Positions 32,235-42,812 of a stretch of DNA of 48,487 bases are shown piece after piece. The translations under genes and the position numbers were made by a program. This DNA is from Acidobacteriaceae bacterium (GTDB lineage Bacteria > Acidobacteriota > Terriglobia > Terriglobales > Acidobacteriaceae): positions 1-48,487 of the forward strand of contig CAJCIM010000037.1 in NCBI GenBank assembly GCA_903970395.1, written 5' to 3'. The notes beneath the pieces were generated by a model. That model was given only the letters and a program-made list of their open reading frames with translations. It was not told where the DNA came from and ran no database searches. The number at the start of each line of letters is the position of its first letter. Position 1 is the first letter of the stretch.

Positions 32235-33659
32235 TTACGGCTTCGACAGCGCCTTCAAAAACAGATAGTAGAACTCCACGCCTCGATAGAACGACTCCAC
32301 GCGAACCCGCTCATCGCACCCGTGCATCCGCTGGTCGTTGTAATCGATCGCCACGCCGTTCACTCCGTAGCTCGGCATCCCCGCCAGCATCATGTAGATC
32401 GAATCGCTCGCGCCTGGCTCCATGATCGGGATCACCGGAATCCCTGGCCACATCTCCGCTGTTACCGCGCGCAGTGGATCGAAAACCTGCTGCAGCGGTG
32501 GCGGTGGTGCCAGGCTCTCCCGCGTCGGGGCCGTCGGGCTGATCTTGCCATCGTCTGCCATGTACTCCACCTTCAGCTTCGGGTCGTCGAAGAGCCTGAT
32601 CAGCTCCTGCCGCGTCTGCTCCTGCGAGTGCCCCGGAAGAATCCTGCAGTTCACATTCGCCGTCGCCGTCCCTGGCAAGGCATTCGGAGCGTGACCACCC
32701 GCCAGCATAGTCGCCACACAGGTCGTCCGCACCAGCGCATTGTCTGTCGGCGACTGTACAAACTCCGCCACAGCCTTCGCATCCGGCGGCGTCGCCAGCA
32801 CACCTGCAATCAGCTTCGCCCTGTCCGTCGCACCAATCTTCGCCTCTTCGGTCAGCTCCGCGCGCGTCACCGGGTTCACCTCGATCGGAAACGGATGAGC
32901 CTCCAGCTTTTCCAGCGCATGCATCAGCTCATAGATCGCGTTGTCCGCCCGCGGCAGACTGCTGTGCCCGCCAGGATTACTCGCCGTCAGCTTGAAATCG
33001 GCATACGTCTTCTCCGTCGCCTCCACACCCATCGCCGTCGCGTGGCCGTCGCGCAGCTCCACACCACCCGAATCCGGATTCAGCACATACTCCGCCTGCA
33101 TCAGCTCCGGACGGTTCCTCAGCAGCCAGTCCACACCGTTCGACGCGCCACCCTCTTCATCCGCCGTCATAGCCAGCACGATATCGCGCTTCGGCACCCA
33201 GCCCTCGCGCTTCATCCGGATAAAACTCTCCACCGCTATCGCATCGGAGTCCTTCATATCCTGCGTACCGCGGCCATAGAAGTACCCATCCTTCTCCACA
33301 AACTGGTACGGATCGGTCGTCCAGTCCTCCTTGCGAGCCTCCACCACATCGATGTGCCCGATGATCAAAATCGGCTTCAGCGTGCTCCCCGCCGCACCGT
33401 GATACCGCACCACCAGGTTCTTCTTGCGATCATTCGGCCCCGCCAAAATCAGGTCCTCAGGCGCAAACCCCGCCGCCAGCAGATCCTTCCGCGCAGCCTC
33501 CGCAACAGCAGTCACGCTGCCATTCGAGTCCTGTGAGTTGATCTCAATGAACTCCTTGAATATCTGCCGCGACAGTGCCCTGTCCTGCTCCGGCAACTGC
33601 GGCCCCTGCGCGACCACAGTGCCACTTACCAACACCAACCACGGCGCAATCCAACGCAT
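32235..33659 (-). CDS. secreted M20/M25/M40 family peptidase, copy 2
   Basis: 474 residues from the ATG at 33659 (GAGG six bases upstream). The short signal peptide is MRWIAPWLVLVSGTVVAQG. The same motifs as copy 1 appear in the same order: IIGHIDVVEA, GRGTQDMKDSD, MTADEEGGASNG and QRMHGCDERVR. The two proteins share long identical blocks (for example DEEGG and GRGTQDMK contexts) yet differ in many substrate-side residues, so they have diverged in specificity. The genes are separated by 143 bases and may be co-transcribed or independently expressed. Confidence 0.9.
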   Translation of the reverse strand: MRWIAPWLVLVSGTVVAQGPQLPEQDRALSRQIFKEFIEINSQDSNGSVTAVAEAARKDLLAAGFAPEDLILAGPNDRKKNLVVRYHGAAGSTLKPILIIGHIDVVEARKEDWTTDPYQFVEKDGYFYGRGTQDMKDSDAIAVESFIRMKREGWVPKRDIVLAMTADEEGGASNGVDWLLRNRPELMQAEYVLNPDSGGVELRDGHATAMGVEATEKTYADFKLTASNPGGHSSLPRADNAIYELMHALEKLEAHPFPIEVNPVTRAELTEEAKIGATDRAKLIAGVLATPPDAKAVAEFVQSPTDNALVRTTCVATMLAGGHAPNALPGTATANVNCRILPGHSQEQTRQELIRLFDDPKLKVEYMADDGKISPTAPTRESLAPPPPLQQVFDPLRAVTAEMWPGIPVIPIMEPGASDSIYMMLAGMPSYGVNGVAIDYNDQRMHGCDERVRVESFYRGVEFYYLFLKALSKP

Positions 33660-33677
33660 CACGTACCTCGCAAATCA

Positions 33678-33726
33678 AATTCAAAACCCTGAACTCGAAA
33701 CTTATAGCCTAAAACGTATAGCCACG
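33678..33726 (-). repeat. degenerate 7-base repeat array after the DUF5996 gene
   Basis: Starting right after the stop, the minus strand reads CGTGGCT, ATACGTT, TTAGGCT, ATAAGTT, TCGAGTT, CAGGGTT, TTGAATT. Seven consecutive heptamers end in G-[TC]-T or close variants. The array fills the gap to the M20 gene and is AT-richer than its surroundings. Confidence 0.6.
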
Positions 33727-34620
33727 TCAGCTCTGCCGCTCCAGCGCCTTCCGATCCCACCCCGCCAACGTCGCTCCCGCGGCATACGTACTCTCCAGAA
33801 ACGCCATTAACGCCACCTCTTGAGACGCGCTCTTCCGCATCTCTTCATACAAATAAATAAACTCGCCGAGACCCTCATCATATTTCGCCTCAGCCGGTTC
33901 GATCTTCGCATTACTCAACCCTTTCGGCGCGGGCGCGGCATAGCAGTAGAACGCCGCCTTACCGTATCCGCCATTCCCCGGCCAGAACCCCGCGCTGATC
34001 ACCTCCTGCGAGTACGCCTCGCGTGTGATCGCATCCGCACCCTCGCGCTCCGGAGCGGGCCGCCCAGAGAACCGCGTCACCGCCAGGTCAAAGCTTCCCC
34101 AGAAAAAGTGCACCGGACTCACCTTGCCTACAAACTTCGCCGAGAATCGCTGAAATACCTGGTCCGCGCTCATCAGCACCCGCCAAAACCGTCGCGCCGC
34201 CTCGGGATCATAGGTGCAATGCACCGTGTCCTCCGCAAACGGAATCGGCTTCGACAGCTCCACCGGCATCCCCCATATCGACACCGGCACACCCAGCGCC
34301 GCTAGCGTCCGCTTGTACTCCTCATAAAAACCCGCGACGCTCTGCGCCCGCAGCGGGGTTTCCATCGTCGCACCAGCGCTCGTTCGAAACCGCAGCGCAT
34401 GGCTGATGAAGTTGAACTCCACCTCCAGAAACTCGCTGCCATACGGCATCGCCGCCGTGCTCAACCCGCGACCGCTCACATACAGCGGCACATTCCACCA
34501 GTGCGCCTGCAGCGGATGCAGCGCAAGACGCGTCTTCCCCACAATCTGCGTCCACATATGCAGAGTCTCCGCCGTAGCCGCCCAATCCTCCCAACGCAAC
34601 TCAGGCCAAAGCTCACTCAC
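33727..34620 (-). CDS. DUF5996 family protein
   Basis: 297 residues from a GTG at 34620 with GGAGG closely upstream. The N-terminus (WPELRWEDWAATAETLHMWTQIVGKTRLALHP) and HWWNVPLYVSGRGLST are characteristic of DUF5996, a family of unknown function. Further on are HFFWGSFDLAVTRFSGRPAP and a tail with GFWPGNGG and YLYEEMRKS. No signal peptide or membrane span is present, so it is cytoplasmic. Conserved Trp and His positions suggest a binding pocket, but no function can be assigned. It lies between the metH genes and the M20 pair on the same strand. Confidence 0.85.
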   Translation of the reverse strand: MSELWPELRWEDWAATAETLHMWTQIVGKTRLALHPLQAHWWNVPLYVSGRGLSTAAMPYGSEFLEVEFNFISHALRFRTSAGATMETPLRAQSVAGFYEEYKRTLAALGVPVSIWGMPVELSKPIPFAEDTVHCTYDPEAARRFWRVLMSADQVFQRFSAKFVGKVSPVHFFWGSFDLAVTRFSGRPAPEREGADAITREAYSQEVISAGFWPGNGGYGKAAFYCYAAPAPKGLSNAKIEPAEAKYDEGLGEFIYLYEEMRKSASQEVALMAFLESTYAAGATLAGWDRKALERQS

Positions 34621-34638
34621 GCCACGCCTCCGGTTTTT

Positions 34639-34680
34639 TCTACACTCTACTCCCTACCCGTCTTTCTATATCCTCTATCC
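34639..34680 (-). repeat. degenerate 7-base repeat array after metH part 2
   Basis: Directly after the stop codon the minus strand reads GGATAGA, GGATATA, GAAAGAC, GGGTAGG, GAGTAGA, GTGTAGA: six purine-rich heptamers with consensus GNGTAGA. Confidence 0.62.
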
Positions 34681-37451
<2,771 letters not shown>

Positions 37452-37455
<4 letters not shown>

Positions 37456-38552
37456 GCAGCCACCTCATCTCGCACGATCTCCCGAGGAGCCACGCCTTCC
37501 AGCGCCTTCGCAATCGCGGCAATGTGCTCCGGAGTATTCCCACAGCACCCACCCGCAATATTAATCAAACCATCCTTTGCAAACCCACCCAGAAACCGCG
37601 CCATGTCCTCCGGCCCAAGGTCAAACCCCGTATCCGACAGCGGATTCGGCAACCCCGCATTCGGATACGCCGACACCGCCACATCTGCCTTCTCCGAAAG
37701 CTCACTCAAAAACGGATACATCAGATCCGGACCCAGCGAGCAGTTCAACCCCACACTCAGCGGCTTCACATGCTTCACCGCGTTCCAGAACGCCTCGGTC
37801 GTCTGCGCCGAGATCAGCGTCTCGCCACCACGCCCCACCGCCGCCGAGATGCTCACCGGCAGAGTGACCTTGTCCTCATCAAAAACCTCGCGGATCGCCA
37901 CCAGAGCAGCCTTCGCATTCAGGCTGTCGAAGATCGTCTCCACCAGCAACAAGTCACTGCCGCCGGCGATCAGCCCGCGTACCTGCTCCTTGTAGGCCGT
38001 AAGCACCTGGTCAAATGTCACCACGCGAAATCCGGCATCGTCCGCATCCGGTGAATTGGAGAGCGACACCGTCAGCGGCCCAATCGCACCGGCCACAAAC
38101 CGCTGCCGGCCCGTCTCATTCGCCACACGGTCGGCCCACTCGCGACACTGCTTCGCCGACTGCTCATTGATCTCCCACGCCAGCCCGCTCAGCATCGAGT
38201 CCTCGATGATCTTTTGATAAAACTCCGGATCCTTGCGCCCGCCATGCTCACGCGGATCATCCACAAAGAACTCGCTCTGCGTAATACTCGTCGCGCCAAA
38301 CGTGTTCGTCTCGATGATGTCCGCGCCCGCCTCCAGAAACCGCCGGTGGATATCGCAAATCATCTTCGGCTGCGTCAGCGAGAACAGGTCGCCGTTGTTC
38401 AGCAGGTCCTTCGTCGAGTTCGCAAACCGCTCCCCGCGAATGTCCTTCTCCGTCATCCCGTACGTGCGGATCGTCGTGCCCATCGCTCCATCAATGATGG
38501 CAATGCGCTTCTCAAGAATCTTTTCCAGGGGATGCTGTTGAGTCTTCCTCAT
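37452..38552 (-). CDS. metH: methionine synthase, part 1 (homocysteine S-methyltransferase domain)
   Basis: 366 residues forming the N-terminal Zn-dependent barrel of Met[35 protein letters not shown], and the zinc cysteines in GLNCSLGP and [11 protein letters not shown]. It activates homocysteine thiolate for methylation by the B12 module in part 2. Full-length MetH is normally one chain of about 1,200 residues; here the break falls exactly at the domain boundary and the two cistrons overlap by 4 bases. All key residues are intact, so this is a genuine split gene and not a frameshift. The start has GAGAGGA upstream. Confidence 0.93.
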
Positions 38553-38600
38553 CCAAGTCCTCTCGCTTCCTCACGCGGCATAACTCACGCGTATCGCAAT

Positions 38601-38624
38601 GCGGCGAGCCCTCAGGCTCGCCGC
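38601..38624. terminator. hairpin between nuoI and metH
   Basis: GCGGCGAGCC (38601-38610) and GGCTCGCCGC (38615-38624) form a perfect 10-bp GC-rich stem with a CTCA loop. It lies 32 bases past the nuoI stop on the minus strand and separates nuoI from metH. No T-run follows. Confidence 0.6.
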
Positions 38625-38639
38625 TCAGCTCAATGCCTT

Positions 38640-38674
38640 CGCTCTTCTCCGCCCTCTACCCTCTACGCTCTATC
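38640..38674 (-). repeat. 7-base repeat array spanning the nuoI stop codon
   Basis: On the minus strand five adjoining units read GATAGAG, CGTAGAG, GGTAGAG, GGCGGAG, AAGAGCG. The first three encode the last residues and the stop of NuoI. Confidence 0.68.
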
Positions 38675-39126
38675 CCCTGCACCTGCACCAGCAGGTCTTC
38701 CTTGCGCATCACCATGCTCGTCGCGTTCAGGCTCGCCAGCTCGAATCCATGTCCATGCGTAATCGCATCGGTCGGGCACGCTTCCACGCAATAGCCGCAG
38801 AAGATGCACCGGTTGTAGTCGATGTTGTACACCTTTGCATACCGCTCGGCGCTGGAGATTCGTATCTCTTCGGTGTTCTCCGCAGCCTCGATGTAGATGC
38901 AGTTCGCCGGGCAAGCCGCCGCGCACAGAAAGCACGCTACGCACTTCTCCAGACCGTTCTCATCGCGCTGCAGCTCATGCTTGCCGCGGAACCGCTGCTG
39001 AAACCGCGCCCCACGCATCGGCCCCTTGCCGTCCGGATAGTTCTCCACCTCGGTAGGCTGAAAACCCTCCCGCAGCGTGATGCTCATTCCTTTGGCGATG
39101 GCGGCAACATTTTTGATGATAGACAT
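38656..39126 (-). CDS. nuoI: NADH-quinone oxidoreductase subunit I
   Basis: 156 residues with two [4Fe-4S] ferredoxin motifs: Cys62/65/68 with Cys72 (CVACFLCAAACP) and Cys107/110/113 with Cys117 (CIFCGYCVEACP). The N-terminal helix (IAKGMSITLREGFQP) and YPDGKGPMRGARFQQRFRGKH are NuoI-specific rather than generic ferredoxin. NuoI carries clusters N6a/N6b in the peripheral arm of complex I. No other nuo genes flank it, which is unusual because complex I genes are normally clustered. The C-terminal IERRG is encoded by a heptamer repeat. A -10-like TATACT lies 8 bases before the ATG. Confidence 0.92.
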   Translation of the reverse strand: MSIIKNVAAIAKGMSITLREGFQPTEVENYPDGKGPMRGARFQQRFRGKHELQRDENGLEKCVACFLCAAACPANCIYIEAAENTEEIRISSAERYAKVYNIDYNRCIFCGYCVEACPTDAITHGHGFELASLNATSMVMRKEDLLVQVQGIERRG

Positions 39127-39134
39127 AGGCCTCT

Positions 39135-39140
39135 AGTATA
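39135..39140 (-). promoter_or_regulatory. -10-like hexamer 8 bases before nuoI
   Basis: TATACT on the minus strand ends 8 bases upstream of the nuoI ATG, the same spacing seen before plsC. It shows that nuoI is transcribed alone. Confidence 0.42.
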
Positions 39141-39195
39141 CGACCTCCGCCTCACCCCCACATAATGTGGCTCCTGCCCGAGCAGTTTCTACAAC

Positions 39196-40149
39196 TCAGG
39201 GTTTAGCAGTAGCCGTTCCTGCCGGACAGTCTTCTTGCGCTGAGTCAGCTGATAGAACCCAGTCACGCCCCTCACTGGGATCCATCACTACCGTCAGCTT
39301 GCGCAGGATAGGCAGACCCACATTCGGCGTACCTCCAGCAATAAAGCGAATCTCTGGCTCATCCACCGTAACGCCCCCAATCTTGAGGGCCCCTTTCAGA
39401 TGAGCGCTCAGTATCGACTGCTTGCCTGCGGCCGATACGGCGTACCCGATAGGAACAGGAACGGCGACAAGCGACAGTTTGCTGATGTACTCCATCGGCA
39501 GGATGATCATTGCATCGTTTCCACTATCCAGAAGGGCCGTGACCTTCAAATCCCCAATCTCTAATACGGCTGCCGGTAGAGCATTGGCTCCGTATGCAAA
39601 CGCCTTGCAACGCGGAATCGTGTCCGCCGTCTTCGGAAGCACAACAAGCCGGCTCCTGGCTCCTTCCATGCGGACCAGCTTGTTGGGAAAACTATTTGGC
39701 CCGACGACGCCAGCCTCATCCGCAACCCCATACGCAAAGGCCGTGGCGCGTGCATCCTCAATGGCTACGCCACCGATGCTGGCATTCTTGAGAAACGTGT
39801 CGAAACCCGGAACAGGTTTCCCTGTATCTCCATCAATGGAGGGTGAGGGTCCGACATTCGGCAAATTGAGCCGCTCTGCGACCTTCAAATCGACGAGGTT
39901 GCCGTTCGTACCTGTGTCGAAAACAACGGGAAGCGGCAGACTATCCCCCACGCGCAACATCACCATCATCCGTCGCTCAGAAACGTAGAGAGGAATAATC
40001 TCGCGCTTCACAGGCGTCTTCACAGACTTCGACAACTCGGCCTGCGGCGGAGCCGGGGCCGGCCCTGCCGCGGCCTGAAACGCGTTGGCGGGACGGACCA
40101 TTCCTGCCGCAGCAATGGCCGCCATCAGCATTCTTGCCTTACAGATCAT
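39196..40149 (-). CDS. secreted retropepsin/pepsin-like aspartic protease with two active-site motifs
   Basis: 317 residues with a signal peptide (about 1-23, ending ANA-F). Two aspartyl protease motifs appear: VVFDTGTNGNLVD with Asp78 and ALLDSGNDAMI with Asp208. Each is followed by hydrophobic strands typical of clan AA lobes, so both halves of the active site are in one chain. It probably cleaves proteins in the periplasm or outside. GGGGAGG precedes the ATG at 40149. It is divergent from a PadR regulator, and a 19-base palindrome between them overlaps the likely promoters. Confidence 0.82.
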   Translation of the reverse strand: MICKARMLMAAIAAAGMVRPANAFQAAAGPAPAPPQAELSKSVKTPVKREIIPLYVSERRMMVMLRVGDSLPLPVVFDTGTNGNLVDLKVAERLNLPNVGPSPSIDGDTGKPVPGFDTFLKNASIGGVAIEDARATAFAYGVADEAGVVGPNSFPNKLVRMEGARSRLVVLPKTADTIPRCKAFAYGANALPAAVLEIGDLKVTALLDSGNDAMIILPMEYISKLSLVAVPVPIGYAVSAAGKQSILSAHLKGALKIGGVTVDEPEIRFIAGGTPNVGLPILRKLTVVMDPSEGRDWVLSADSAQEDCPAGTATAKP

Positions 40150-40166
40150 CGCGCCTCCCCTACCTG

Positions 40167-40185
40167 ATAGTACGAATCGTACTAT
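40167..40185. promoter_or_regulatory. probable PadR operator
   Basis: ATAGTACG-AAT-CGTACTAT is a perfect 8-bp inverted repeat with a 3-base centre. It lies 17 bases upstream of the protease start and 39 bases before the padR start. It would let one dimer control both divergent genes. Confidence 0.72.
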
Positions 40186-40224
40186 TTCATATGTGAGTTA
40201 AGCTTGCAACTGGAAAGGACAAAT

Positions 40225-40731
40225 ATGCTCACAGAGCTGGAAGGCGCGATTCTCTCGGAGATCCAGCATCGCGGACAGAAAACGGCATTTCAGGTGCGGC
40301 GCGCGTTCGCTGTCTCTTTTTCGCTGGAGTGGAAAGGGAGCGCTGGCGCCGTCTATCCCGCCGTCAAACGTCTGGAGCAGCGCGGTCTCATTCAGGCATC
40401 TGTCGCTCAAGGAGGCAGAGCCACCCGAAACCTATCCCTGACTGCGCTGGGGAAAGAAGAGCTGATGTCTTGGGCCTGCGATCCTCTCCGCGCTTCCAGC
40501 ATCGGCATTGATCCATTTCGATTACGCTCCGGAATCTGGACTGAACTGACATCGGGGCAGCGGAAAAAGGTCTTTGCAAAAATTCGAAAAGAGATCGAAG
40601 CAAGCATTCCGGTCTTGGAGAAATACGTCACCGAGATTGATCGCATCGAGCGTCTCCGCGTGGAGCTGGGTATTGCCGTACAACGCGCAAGGCTGGAAAC
40701 GCTGGATCGCTGGAACTCGGAACAAAACTAA
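40225..40731 (+). CDS. PadR family transcriptional regulator
   Basis: 168 residues from the ATG at 40225, with GGAAAGGA upstream. The N-terminal winged helix (about 1-80) has LTELEGAILSEIQHRG, then KGSAGAVYPAVKRLEQRGLIQAS, the PadR recognition-helix signature, and LTALGKEELMSW. The C-terminal half is a helical dimerisation domain (EIEASIPVLEKYVTEIDRIERLRVELG). PadR proteins are usually repressors relieved by a ligand or by phosphorylation. The divergent secreted protease and the shared palindrome suggest that this protein regulates both itself and the protease. Confidence 0.9.
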   Translation: MLTELEGAILSEIQHRGQKTAFQVRRAFAVSFSLEWKGSAGAVYPAVKRLEQRGLIQASVAQGGRATRNLSLTALGKEELMSWACDPLRASSIGIDPFRLRSGIWTELTSGQRKKVFAKIRKEIEASIPVLEKYVTEIDRIERLRVELGIAVQRARLETLDRWNSEQN

Positions 40732-40863
40732 GCCCGCGCTCCACCCTTAAACATTCCTATCCCATCAAAATCCCCTCTCCAGCGTCGCCGGCTAAAACTC
40801 AAAGTCAACGCTCGGCCACGATATCCTCGCTGAAGGGAACCCTCCCTCAAAGGTTTTTGCATC

Positions 40864-42138
40864 ATGTCTCGCATTGGAATTCTCACTCTCTACGCTACCG
40901 GTCACCTGAATCCCTCCATCGTCCTCGCCCGCACTCTTGAGCAGCAGGGCCACGAAGTCGTCTTCTTCAACATCCTCGACACCAGCCAGACCATCACCGC
41001 CGCTGGCCTGCGCCTTGTTCCCTTCGCTGAAGCCGAGTACCCCATCGGCGCGCTCAAGCCCACCATGAAGAAGGTCGCCGAGCTCTCCGGCCCCGCCGCC
41101 TTCGCCTACTACGTCGAGCGCATGGCTCTCTTCTTCAAAACATCCTTTCGTTACCTCCCGGCCCTCATCCAGGCCGAAGCCATCGACCTCCTCGTCGTCG
41201 ATCAGGTCCACTACGCCGGCGCTACCCTCGCCGAACACCTTGGCATCCCCTTCGTCTCGCTCGCCAACGCCCTCCTCGTCAATCGTGAGGACGTTATCCC
41301 CCCGCCCATCATGCTCTGGCCGTTCGACCCATCCCCTGCTGGCATCGAACGCAACCGCAAAGGCTGGGCCGGTGCCGATCAGGCCTACGCTATGCTCCTT
41401 CCCGTCGTCAACGAGCAGCGCCGCGCATGGAACTTGCCCGAGTACACCAATCTCATCGAGAACTCCTTCTCCCCGCTCGCGCAGATCTGCCAACAACCTC
41501 CCTTCTTTGAATTCCCACGGCCACAAGCGCCAGCAACACTCCATCTCGTCGGCCACCTTCAGAGCGACCACAGCTCCGAGCAAGTACCCTTCGACTGGGA
41601 ATGGCTCGACGGCCGCCCACTCATCTATGCCTCCTGTGGCACCCTCCAAAACCGCCTGGAGCACGTCTTCCGCGCCATCATCGAAGCTTGCGCGCCCCTC
41701 GACGCCCAGGTCGTCATTGCGCTCGGTAAGGACGCACTCTCACCCGAGAGCTTCGGCACCGTCCCTAACAACATCAAGCTCGTCCCCTTCGCGCCGCAGA
41801 CGGAACTGCTCCGCCGCGCCAGCCTATGCATCCTCCACGCCGGCCTGAACACCACTCTCGACTGCCTCGAAAAAGGTGTCCCCATGGTCGCAATCCCAAT
41901 CGCCAGCGAGCAGCCGGGCATCGCGATGCGCATCGCCCATCTCGAAGCAGGAACCGTCGTCCCACTCGCGGATGTCAACGCCTCCACTGTCGGCGCAGCG
42001 GTGCAAACCGTCCTCACCGACCCCAAATATCGCGACGCCGCCGGCAAAGCCGCCGCAGAATCGGCAAAACTCAACCCAACCGCCCATGCCACCCGCATCA
42101 TCGAGCAGGTCCTCTCCTCCGTCCTCACATCGGCCTGA
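40864..42138 (+). CDS. MGT/UGT-type glycosyltransferase (GT1-like)
   Basis: 424 residues with a two-Rossmann GT-B layout. The N-terminal acceptor domain begins RIGILTLYATGHLNPSIVLARTL (the G-H-x-NP of MGT enzymes) and contains DLLVVDQVHYAGATLAEHLG. The C-terminal donor domain has PLIYASCGTLQN, KLVPFAPQTELLRRASLCILHAGLNTTLDCLEKGVPMVAIPI and the UDP-sugar-binding His-Ala-Gly/Gln region. The sequence style is close to zeaxanthin/flavonoid or macrolide glucosyltransferases. It probably adds a sugar to a small lipophilic molecule. The acceptor is unknown and no carotenoid genes are nearby. Confidence 0.88.
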   Translation: MSRIGILTLYATGHLNPSIVLARTLEQQGHEVVFFNILDTSQTITAAGLRLVPFAEAEYPIGALKPTMKKVAELSGPAAFAYYVERMALFFKTSFRYLPALIQAEAIDLLVVDQVHYAGATLAEHLGIPFVSLANALLVNREDVIPPPIMLWPFDPSPAGIERNRKGWAGADQAYAMLLPVVNEQRRAWNLPEYTNLIENSFSPLAQICQQPPFFEFPRPQAPATLHLVGHLQSDHSSEQVPFDWEWLDGRPLIYASCGTLQNRLEHVFRAIIEACAPLDAQVVIALGKDALSPESFGTVPNNIKLVPFAPQTELLRRASLCILHAGLNTTLDCLEKGVPMVAIPIASEQPGIAMRIAHLEAGTVVPLADVNASTVGAAVQTVLTDPKYRDAAGKAAAESAKLNPTAHATRIIEQVLSSVLTSA

Positions 42139-42149
42139 GCCAACGGACG

Positions 42150-42191
42150 CCTGCGAACCCACGTCTCGCCTCTGAGACATGGGTTCGCAGG
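42150..42191. repeat. palindromic repeat element, intergenic (copy B)
   Basis: An 18-bp stem with one mismatch (42150-42167 with 42174-42191) around a 6-base loop, 12 bases past the glycosyltransferase stop. The core matches copy A inside metH at 23 of 26 positions when read in the same orientation. Here it may also act as a transcription end. Confidence 0.8.
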
Positions 42192-42207
42192 ATGCCCACA
42201 CTCGCGA

Positions 42208-42213
42208 TACCCT
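42208..42213 (+). promoter_or_regulatory. -10-like hexamer 7 bases before the Mo-like gene
   Basis: TACCCT ends 7 bases upstream of the ATG at 42221, directly after the palindromic repeat. It is a weak match but has the recurrent spacing. Confidence 0.25.
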
Positions 42214-42220
42214 TATCAGC

Positions 42221-42793
42221 ATGAAGACACTCCACGTCCTCGCCGCCGCTCTGCTCACCCTCGCGCCCGCTGCCCTCCTCGCCCAGGCCACCGACGCCAT
42301 GCCGCCCGAGACCAAAGCACCCATGCAGGACGCCATGCCGATGAAGGCCCCTGTCGCGCCCTCAAAGTCCGTCACCATCACCTTCCAGGGCCGCACCACC
42401 GTCCTCAGGATCGAAGACCTCATCGCCCTCCCTCAGGTCACCGTGCACGTCCACAACGAGCACCGCAACGCAGACGAGGACTACACCGGCCCGTTGCTCT
42501 CCGATGTGCTCGCCAGGGCCGGCCTCACCGCCACCAAAGAGACCCAGCCACTCATCCTGCATAGCACCGTCATCGCCACCGGCACCGACCACTACTACGT
42601 CATCTACTCCGCCGCGGAGGTCGAACCCGCATTCAGCCACGGCCAGGTCATCGTCGCCGTCTCCAAGAGCGGCGGCCTTCCCAACACCGAAGGCGGAGCC
42701 ATCGAGCTCGTCAACACCACCGACACCAAGCCCGCCCGTTGGCTCCACGGCCTCACCCAGCTCAACATCATGAGCCTCAACCAGAACCAATAG
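42221..42793 (+). CDS. secreted protein with molybdopterin-oxidoreductase-like fold, probably cofactor-free
   Basis: 190 residues from the ATG at 42221. The signal peptide is MKTLHVLAAALLTLAPAALLAQ, then a short Met/Pro-rich linker (PPETKAPMQDAMPMKAP). The folded part reads IEDLIALPQVTVHVHNEHRNADEDYTGPLLSDVLARAGL, then a core with HYYVIYSAAEVEPAF and KPARWLHGLTQLNI. This matches the sulfite-oxidase-type molybdopterin domain at the level of strand order (compare the ...GVLLRDVLERAGL... segment). The Moco-binding Cys of sulfite oxidase is absent, so it is probably a cofactor-free derivative. The His- and Met-rich parts might bind metal (inference). Confidence 0.6.
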   Translation: MKTLHVLAAALLTLAPAALLAQATDAMPPETKAPMQDAMPMKAPVAPSKSVTITFQGRTTVLRIEDLIALPQVTVHVHNEHRNADEDYTGPLLSDVLARAGLTATKETQPLILHSTVIATGTDHYYVIYSAAEVEPAFSHGQVIVAVSKSGGLPNTEGGAIELVNTTDTKPARWLHGLTQLNIMSLNQNQ

Positions 42794-42800
42794 CCCCTGC

Positions 42801-42806
42801 TACCCT
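42801..42806 (+). promoter_or_regulatory. -10-like hexamer 6 bases before the FkbM gene
   Basis: TACCCT ends 6 bases before the GTG at 42813. No ribosome site is visible. The match is weak, but the position equals that of murA, mgtC and the GNAT gene. Confidence 0.25.
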
Positions 42807-42812
42807 CAGCAC

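Noticed and set aside
32200-32240. CCGGTTAC direct repeat after the M20 copy 2 stop
   Set aside because: Only two 8-base copies 22 bases apart with no 7-base period; too weak to list.
38553-38655. Cobalamin or SAM riboswitch upstream of metH
   Set aside because: Only about 100 bases are available. They hold a simple GC hairpin and a heptamer array, with no B12-box or K-turn-like elements.
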